From DATGFB01 sp032160545 (GTDB lineage Bacteria; Actinomycetota; Actinomycetes; Mycobacteriales; Jatrophihabitantaceae): a stretch of DNA of 64,000 nt. Below the pieces are notes generated by a model. The model did not search any database and was not told the DNA's origin. It saw only the letters and a list, made by a program, of their open reading frames with translations. The position numbers and the translations under genes were made by a program. Of this stretch, positions 58,980 to 64,000 are shown piece after piece; within the stretch, counting starts at the first letter, position 1; the number at the start of each line of letters is the position of its first letter. The stretch lies in NCBI GenBank assembly GCA_032160545.1, contig JAVHVN010000072.1, forward strand, positions 1-64,000. Reading direction: 5' to 3'.

Positions 58980-61970
58980 TCACCGGCTTGGCGACCCCTC
59001 GCCCGGCGGCCGTCCCAGCGCTCGAACCAGCCGCACGACCTCCTCCGGGCCCATCCCGTGGCCCGCGGCGTACGCCTCCGCCCACTGTGCTTCGCCGAGC
59101 GCAGCGCGGGCCTCGACCGGCCAGCCGTCCCGGCGGGCCATCTCGATGGATCCGGCCAGCCTGGCCATGGCGCTTCGCCGCGCATTGGCGGCTGAGAGCG
59201 CACGAGCCGCGACGGCGTAGGCGCGGCGCCCGCTTGCGATCGTGGCGGCCAGGTCCATCACGTCGACCGAGAGCTCCTGGTCCCGAAATGCCAGCGCCTG
59301 CGCCGCCCACCTGTCGAAATGAACCCAAGCCGCCTCTGCTCCGTCCACGTGAACGAGCGCCCAGACGTACTCGAGACGGGCAATGGCAAGCGGCCACTGG
59401 AAGTCGTTCTCGGCGTTGAACCGCATCGCCGCGTCGGCGCTCGCGAGCGCTGACAGGTGTTGGCCGGCACCGAGTTCGGCCATGACGAGGTTGGTCAAGG
59501 CGTAGGACTGCGTGCGCAGGTCACCGATCTCGCGAGCGACGTCCAGACAGGCTCGAAACGCCGATATCGCCTCGGGAAAACGTCCGACCTCGTGCAGCGC
59601 GCCGCCGAGCCGGTTGAGCTGCCGAGCTTCGAGATCGCGGCTGCCGAGAGAACGCGCCATCGCAAGCGCCCGCTCGCAGATCGCGGTTCCACTGGCCTTC
59701 CCGTCGGTCCTCAGCATCGAGGCGGCGAGGCCGTCGAGCAGGCCGACCATCTCCTCGCTCACCTCGTCGCCCGCATCGCGCAGAGCGCGCTCCAGCCAGA
59801 TACGTCCTTCGGCGACATTGCCGAACCGGCCCCAATACCGGGCGCTGACATCGGTCAACAGGGCCCTGCCCGTCGCGTTGCGCTGAGGATCGGCCTGATC
59901 CCCGGGCTGCAGCGCGAAGTCCAGCGCGGCACGAATGTCGTTGTCCAAGGCGTTGAGACGGTCCAGCGCCGCGGTGTGCTGCGGCCCGGCAAGCGCCGCA
60001 GTCGCTGACTCGACGACTCGGCGGGTCCACGTCAGGTGCGCGAAGCGAGCGTGATCCTGCTCACCGCTGGCGTCCAGCCGTTCGAGCGCGAAGTCGCGGA
60101 TCGTCTCCAGCATCATGACTTCCGGCTGGCCGTTCGGGCCTTCGCGAACCCTGATCAGGCTGGCGCGCGACAGCCGGCCCACCATGTCGAGCGGCTCGAG
60201 CGCGGCGGATGTCCCGTCTCCGGCGGGCGGCTGGTTTCCGTCGGCCAGCGCGACCTCCGCCACACCGTCGAGGTCGGCACCGCCGCGGAAGACCGCGAGC
60301 CTGCGGAAGGCTTGCTTGTCGGCGTCGCCCAGCCGGTCGTAGCTCCACGCGATCGTGGCGCCGAGTGTGCGGTGCCGCGCAGGGCGGTCGTTCGCCGTGA
60401 CTCCCGTGCCCAGGCGACTGCCGAGATGAGACAGCAGCGCCTCGGGCGCGAGCAGGCGCGTCTGCGCGGCGGCGAGTTCCAGCGCCAGTGGCAAACCGTC
60501 GAGGCGATGGCACAGAGTCGCGACGGCGCCGGCGTTCTGCGGCGTCAGCGTGAATGACGGGCGGACGAGCTTCGCGTGCTGTACGAACATCTGCCCGGCA
60601 CCCGACGCCAGAATGTCCGCCACCTCGGCCGAGGCGGGCAAGGACAGGGGAGCGAGTGGAAACTCCTGTTCGCCGGCCAGCAGCAGCGGCCGTCGCGACG
60701 ACGCCAGCACGCGCAGCTCGGGCAGCGCACCGAGCAGCGCCGCCACGACGTCGGCTGCCTCCGGAATCTGCTCCAGGTTGTCCAGGACGAGCAGGACCCT
60801 GCGGCCGGCGAGGCTGTCCAGGACGGGGCGCGCGGCGTCACGGTCCCTGGCGTCGTCGGCGCCGACAACGTCTCCGATCGAGGACCACATGACCTCCGCG
60901 GTGCCGGCGCTCTCCAGAGCGACGAAGTACGTGTCGTACCCGTCCGCCGCGCCGTTCGCGGCACTGGCCAGGACCATGCGGGTCTTACCGGTCCCCCCGG
61001 GACCGGTGACTGTGACCAGTCGCGAGGATGCGTCGGCCCGGTAGGTCTGCAGCTGCGCAAGTTCGCGGTCACGGCCCACCAGCGACGTCGTCGGCGTCGG
61101 AAGTGGCGGCCGGCGCCGGGCGTCGGGGCCCGAACCGTCGTGCGCGGGACGGTCGTGCGCCTGCCCGAGGACCGCCGCGGTTCCTGGCGCTGTCGCGCCG
61201 GCCGGGACGGCAACCGCGGAGTCGAGCATGTCCCGCTCGAGGTCGCTGAGGCGTGGACCGGGGTCGAGACCGAGGTCCTCGGCGAGCATCGCCCGCGCCC
61301 GTCGCAGCGTCGCGAGCGCGTCCGCCTGCCGCCCCGCGCAGTATTGGCTCAAGGCGAGCAGCCGCCACCCCTCCTCCTGCAGCGGGGCGTCGCGAACGAG
61401 TGCTTCGGCCTCCACCGAGGCTTCGGCCGGTTCACCGGCCCAGATCGTGGCCTCCACCAGGCGTTCGCGGGCTATTCGGCGAAGCTGCTCGAGACGCGCT
61501 GCTTCGACCCCAGCCCAGTGGGCATCCGCGAATTCGGCATAGGCGGGCCCGCCCCAGCGGGACAGCGCCCGACGCAGCACTGCGCGCCGATCGGCCGGCG
61601 TCAAGTTCGCCGAGGCCGCCACTGCCTCCTCGAACTCCCATGCGTCCACCGACAGGTGCTCGGCCTCGACCGCATATCCAGGAGGGGCGCTGAGCAGTAC
61701 CCGTGCGGGAGCCCGAGGCGACCGGCCTGGTTCCAGCGCCCGGCGCAGGTTCGAGATATAGACGTGCAGTGCGCCGGTCGCCGACGTCGGTGGCGCACCC
61801 CGCCACACGTCGTCGATCATCCGGTCGACGGACACGACCGTCCCTCTCGCGATGATCAGCAAGGCGAGAACTGCCCGTTGCCGTGGACCACCAAGCTCGA
61901 CCACCTGTCCCAGGCTGTCGACACGCAGGCGTCCGAGCACCCGCACCCTCGGAGGTTGCCCTGCCACCAC
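58980..61970 (-). CDS. AfsR/SARP-type regulator with STAND ATPase and TPR domains
   Basis: 996 residues from GTG 61970. An OmpR-like winged helix (about 8-105; LLIIARGTVVSVDRMIDDVW), a bacterial transcriptional activation domain (110-255), then a STAND ATPase with Walker A GPGGTGKT at 323-330 and Walker B VLLVLDNLEQI, and C-terminal TPR-like helices. AfsR proteins control secondary metabolism in response to phosphorylation. The downstream FAD oxidase is a plausible target, but no biosynthetic cluster is visible. Confidence 0.92.
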   Translation of the reverse strand: MVAGQPPRVRVLGRLRVDSLGQVVELGGPRQRAVLALLIIARGTVVSVDRMIDDVWRGAPPTSATGALHVYISNLRRALEPGRSPRAPARVLLSAPPGYAVEAEHLSVDAWEFEEAVAASANLTPADRRAVLRRALSRWGGPAYAEFADAHWAGVEAARLEQLRRIARERLVEATIWAGEPAEASVEAEALVRDAPLQEEGWRLLALSQYCAGRQADALATLRRARAMLAEDLGLDPGPRLSDLERDMLDSAVAVPAGATAPGTAAVLGQAHDRPAHDGSGPDARRRPPLPTPTTSLVGRDRELAQLQTYRADASSRLVTVTGPGGTGKTRMVLASAANGAADGYDTYFVALESAGTAEVMWSSIGDVVGADDARDRDAARPVLDSLAGRRVLLVLDNLEQIPEAADVVAALLGALPELRVLASSRRPLLLAGEQEFPLAPLSLPASAEVADILASGAGQMFVQHAKLVRPSFTLTPQNAGAVATLCHRLDGLPLALELAAAQTRLLAPEALLSHLGSRLGTGVTANDRPARHRTLGATIAWSYDRLGDADKQAFRRLAVFRGGADLDGVAEVALADGNQPPAGDGTSAALEPLDMVGRLSRASLIRVREGPNGQPEVMMLETIRDFALERLDASGEQDHARFAHLTWTRRVVESATAALAGPQHTAALDRLNALDNDIRAALDFALQPGDQADPQRNATGRALLTDVSARYWGRFGNVAEGRIWLERALRDAGDEVSEEMVGLLDGLAASMLRTDGKASGTAICERALAMARSLGSRDLEARQLNRLGGALHEVGRFPEAISAFRACLDVAREIGDLRTQSYALTNLVMAELGAGQHLSALASADAAMRFNAENDFQWPLAIARLEYVWALVHVDGAEAAWVHFDRWAAQALAFRDQELSVDVMDLAATIASGRRAYAVAARALSAANARRSAMARLAGSIEMARRDGWPVEARAALGEAQWAEAYAAGHGMGPEEVVRLVRALGRPPGEGSPSR

Positions 61971-62049
61971 GGCAGCCTAGGTCGATGTCTTGCCAGACGC
62001 ACTTTTCCGCGTCGTACCAATGCGGGAACTTGCCGGGAACCGTGCTGGC

Positions 62050-62055
62050 TAGGCT
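62050..62055 (+). promoter_or_regulatory. TAGGCT -10 element near the ribF start
   Basis: TAGGCT ends 6 bases before GTG 62062, so a transcript would start at or next to the start codon (leaderless). No convincing -35 at normal spacing. Confidence 0.4.
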
Positions 62056-62061
62056 GATCAG

Positions 62062-63012
62062 GTGCAGCGCTGGCGGGGTCTCGACGCGGTTCCTCCTGGC
62101 TGGGGGCGCTGCGTCGTCACCATCGGGGTGTTCGACGGCGTGCACCGCGGCCACGCCGAGATCATCGGCCGGGCCGTCGAAATGGCCCGCGAGCGCGGCG
62201 TCCCGAGCGTGTTGTTGACCTTCGTGCCGCACCCCTCCGAGGTGGTGCGCCCCGGTTCACACCCTCCGGTGCTCACGACGATCGTGCGCCGCGCGGAGCT
62301 CGTCGAGCAGCTGGGCATCGACGTGTTCTGCGCGCTGCCATTCACCCTGGAGTTCTCGCAGCTGGCGCCCGACGAGTTCGCGCACGTGGTGCTGGTCGAG
62401 CAGCTGCGCGCGTCCGGCGTGGTCGTGGGGGAGAACTTCCGTTTCGGGCACAAGGCGGCGGGCGACCTCGAGCTGCTGCGACGCCTCGGATCCCGCTTCG
62501 GTTTCACCGCGACCGGCGTCCCCCTGCTCCGCGCGGGCGAAACCCCGCTGAGCGCCACCTATGTCCGGTCGTGCGTGCAGGCGGGTGACATGGCCGGTGC
62601 CGCAGCCGCGCTGGGGCGTCCCCACCGGCTTGACGGCGTCGTCGAACGCGGGGATCAGCGCGGCCGCGAGCTCGGCTTCCCGACGGCCAACCTGCGCCCG
62701 GAACCGTGGGCTGCCGTCCCCGCGGACGGCGTCTACGCCGGCCGGGTCGTCCGGCTGGATGAGTGGGGACGCACCGTCGCCGGCCCCCCGCTGGGCACGG
62801 CGGCCATCTCGGTGGGCACCAACCCCACGTTCGACGTGCGGCAACGACGGGTCGAGGCCTATGTGCTGGACTTCGAGGGCGACCTCTACGGGGACGTGCT
62901 CGGTGTCGAGTTCGTCGAGCGGCTGCGCGGCATGGAGAAGTTCGACTCCGTCGAGGCGCTCGTCGCGCAGATGCACCGCGACGTCGAACAGACCCGCGCC
63001 GTCATCCGGTAA
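62062..63012 (+). CDS. ribF: Bifunctional riboflavin kinase / FAD synthetase
   Basis: 316 residues from GTG 62062. N-terminal FAD synthetase nucleotidyltransferase: VTIGVFDGVHRGHAEIIGRA, VVGENFRFGHKAAGD and SATYVRSCVQAGDM. C-terminal riboflavin kinase: GRELGFPTANLRPE, GTNPTFDVRQRRVEAYVLDF, YGDVLGVEFVERLRGMEKFD. Divergent from the AfsR-like gene; precedes rpsO. Normal actinobacterial order truB-ribF-rpsO-pnp is interrupted only by the preceding insert. Confidence 0.97.
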   Translation: MQRWRGLDAVPPGWGRCVVTIGVFDGVHRGHAEIIGRAVEMARERGVPSVLLTFVPHPSEVVRPGSHPPVLTTIVRRAELVEQLGIDVFCALPFTLEFSQLAPDEFAHVVLVEQLRASGVVVGENFRFGHKAAGDLELLRRLGSRFGFTATGVPLLRAGETPLSATYVRSCVQAGDMAGAAAALGRPHRLDGVVERGDQRGRELGFPTANLRPEPWAAVPADGVYAGRVVRLDEWGRTVAGPPLGTAAISVGTNPTFDVRQRRVEAYVLDFEGDLYGDVLGVEFVERLRGMEKFDSVEALVAQMHRDVEQTRAVIR

Positions 63013-63178
63013 CCATTCGCAGCGAGTGCGGCTACCCGGCGGATTGGGCCTCAGGCGCCTCCCGCTGGTACCGTGAACACTCGGTGCGCCGATCCTGCGC
63101 GCCCCGCAGTCCGCGTTCCCTTTCCCGCCGTGACGAAACCCGGCGGGGCGCCCTGCATCGAACCGAAGGAGTCGTCCC

Positions 63179-63448
63179 GTGCCGTTGGCAAGCGACGTCA
63201 AGAAGCAGATCATCGCCGAGTACGGCTCCTCTGAGAGCGACAGTGGCTCGGCTGAGGTGCAGGTCGCGATGCTCTCGCGACGCATCAGCGACCTCACCGA
63301 ACACCTGAAGACGCACAAGCACGACCACCACAGCCGGCGCGGGTTGCTGCTGCTGGTCGGTCAGCGTCGCCGCCTGCTGAACTACTTGGCCAAGACCGAC
63401 ATCAACCGCTACCGCTCCGTCATCGAGCGGCTCGGTCTGCGCCGCTAG
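63179..63448 (+). CDS. rpsO: 30S ribosomal protein S15
   Basis: 89 residues from GTG 63179, preceded by AAGGAG. S15 blocks: SAEVQVAMLSRRISDLTEHL, HKHDHHSRRGLLLLVGQRRR, LLNYLAKTD and YRSVIERLGLRR. It is followed 6 bases after the stop by a strong hairpin, as expected for separation from pnp. Confidence 0.98.
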   Translation: MPLASDVKKQIIAEYGSSESDSGSAEVQVAMLSRRISDLTEHLKTHKHDHHSRRGLLLLVGQRRRLLNYLAKTDINRYRSVIERLGLRR

Positions 63449-63453
63449 CACGT

Positions 63454-63489
63454 CGAGAGGGTGGTCTGCTTCGCAGAGCCACCCTCTCG
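63454..63489 (+). terminator. Strong hairpin terminator after rpsO
   Basis: CGAGAGGGTGG (63454-63464) pairs perfectly with CCACCCTCTCG (63479-63489); inside, TCTGC/GCAGA add 5 bp around a TTC loop. No U-tract follows, but actinobacterial terminators often lack one. It may also act as an RNase barrier or processing site between rpsO and pnp. Confidence 0.8.
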
Positions 63490-63633
63490 CCACAACTGAA
63501 CACTCAAAGCCGGACGCACACACGCGCGTCCCTGCGACTTTCGAGGACGCCGGTCCTCGGTAGTGGCGGACGGTCCCTGAACTCTCCGGATCGCCCGCTT
63601 CGATCGAAGACCGGCACCCGCTCGGGGTGTCTG

Positions 63634-63704
63634 CTCGTACGTCGCATGTGGCGCCCGGCGCCAACCCGGCAGCCCGCCAGAGGCGGAGCCTGTCGACGTA
63701 CGAG
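63634..63704 (+). ncRNA. Structured pnp leader, candidate actino-pnp RNA
   Basis: An 11-bp perfect outer stem CTCGTACGTCG (63634-63644) / CGACGTACGAG (63694-63704) encloses two hairpins, GGCGC-CCG-GCGCC (63650-63662) and CCGCC-AGA-GGCGG (63674-63686). This three-way junction lies just before the pnp ribosome site. Actinobacterial pnp mRNAs are known to carry a conserved leader motif (actino-pnp) thought to mediate autoregulation. Structure seen; match to that Rfam family is inferred. Confidence 0.6.
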
Positions 63705-63716
63705 AGGGGTACTCCT

Positions 63717-64000
63717 TTGACTTCACCGTCGGAGACCAACCAGAACGAGGATGGTGTCTACGAGACCGTCGCCACCATCGACAACGGCAAGTTCGGCAGC
63801 CGGAGCATCCGCTTCGAGACCGGCCGGCTCGCCAAGCAGGCCGCGGGTTCGGTCGTCGCGTATCTCGACGACGACACCATGCTGCTGTCGGCCACCACGG
63901 CGGGCAAGCACCCGCGCGAAGGCTTCGACTTCTTCCCGCTGACGGTCGACGTCGAGGAGCGCATGTACGCCGCGGGCCGCATCCCCGGCTCGTTCTTCCG
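63717..64000 (+). CDS. pnp: Polyribonucleotide nucleotidyltransferase, partial
   Basis: The frame opens at TTG 63717 after GAGAGGGG and is intact to the right edge (94 codons). The product begins [13 protein letters not shown] and continues with [60 protein letters not shown], the classic first RNase PH domain of PNPase. The window cuts it after ~12% of its length. PNPase degrades RNA 3'-to-5'. Confidence 0.93.
   Translation, partial: [94 protein letters not shown]

Overview
The window is a GC-rich actinobacterial chromosome segment. The evidence is high GC with strong GC3 bias, many GTG starts, 4-bp ATGA/GTGA stop-start overlaps, TAGGNT-type -10 elements, and actinobacterial marker families (DUF2631, DUF3618, DUF4439, Eis, AfsR/SARP and LuxR-ATPase regulators, Rip-type site-2 protease). 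A NamH-like UDP-MurNAc hydroxylase points toward Mycobacteriales or a neighbouring order; no genus can be assigned from sequence alone.

Layout. (1) 1-1970 is an unusual left edge: an AT-richer open frame running off the window, a DUF4145 zinc-ribbon protein, a small unknown ORF, and then only the last ~40 codons of a ComM/YifB ATPase fused to the dprA junction. Foreign DNA or a deletion has removed the usual yraN-comM. (2) 1967-4745: dprA, xerC and an M23-like protein. (3) 4936-8966: a small ORF, a giant LuxR-family ATPase regulator and an epoxide-hydrolase-like enzyme, placed before rpsB. (4) 9240-15629: the translation/phospholipid block rpsB-tsf-pyrH-frr-cdsA-(kinase)-(PNPOx)-rlmN. (5) 15660-23745: FUSC membrane protein, S9 peptidase, a divergent MFS pump/TetR pair with a palindromic operator, and small YCII, VOC and PNPOx proteins. 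(6) 23742-31659: a polyamine/amine catabolic locus with FAD amine oxidase, alanine dehydrogenase, two Lrp/AsnC regulators, class III aminotransferase, APC permease, a decayed second oxidase gene and agmatinase. (7) 31750-41637: acyl-ACP desaturase, DUF2631, NamH-like enzyme, an odd tRNA, Bcp, PurU, phosphate transporter with DUF47 partner, 5-oxoprolinase pxpABC and lactate-monooxygenase-like enzyme. (8) 41681-48707: the dxr-rip-ispG isoprenoid/proteolysis block plus acetyltransferases, a HAD protein and Eis. (9) 48708-64000: the DUF4439 pair, rimP-nusA-ylxR-infB-ylxP-rbfA-MATE-truB, an inserted FAD oxidase plus AfsR-like regulator, then ribF-rpsO-pnp, with pnp running off the right edge.

How parts fit together. 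Agmatinase makes putrescine; the aminotransferase and FAD oxidase can deaminate it; alanine dehydrogenase can recycle alanine to pyruvate as amino acceptor; the permease imports substrate; the Lrp proteins are natural regulators. The core blocks follow conserved actinobacterial order, and accessory metabolism is inserted between them. Most convergent gene pairs meet within 0-7 bases, often with both stop codons inside a short perfect palindrome.

The observations most worth following up are: the tRNA with a UAG (Leu) anticodon but a class-I short variable arm; the internally deleted oxidase pseudogene; the truncated comM with adjacent alien ORFs; the 30-nt perfect palindrome across the ispG/GNAT junction; the structured pnp leader; and the tight convergent junctions. 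I saw no CRISPR array, insertion sequence, rRNA or prophage.
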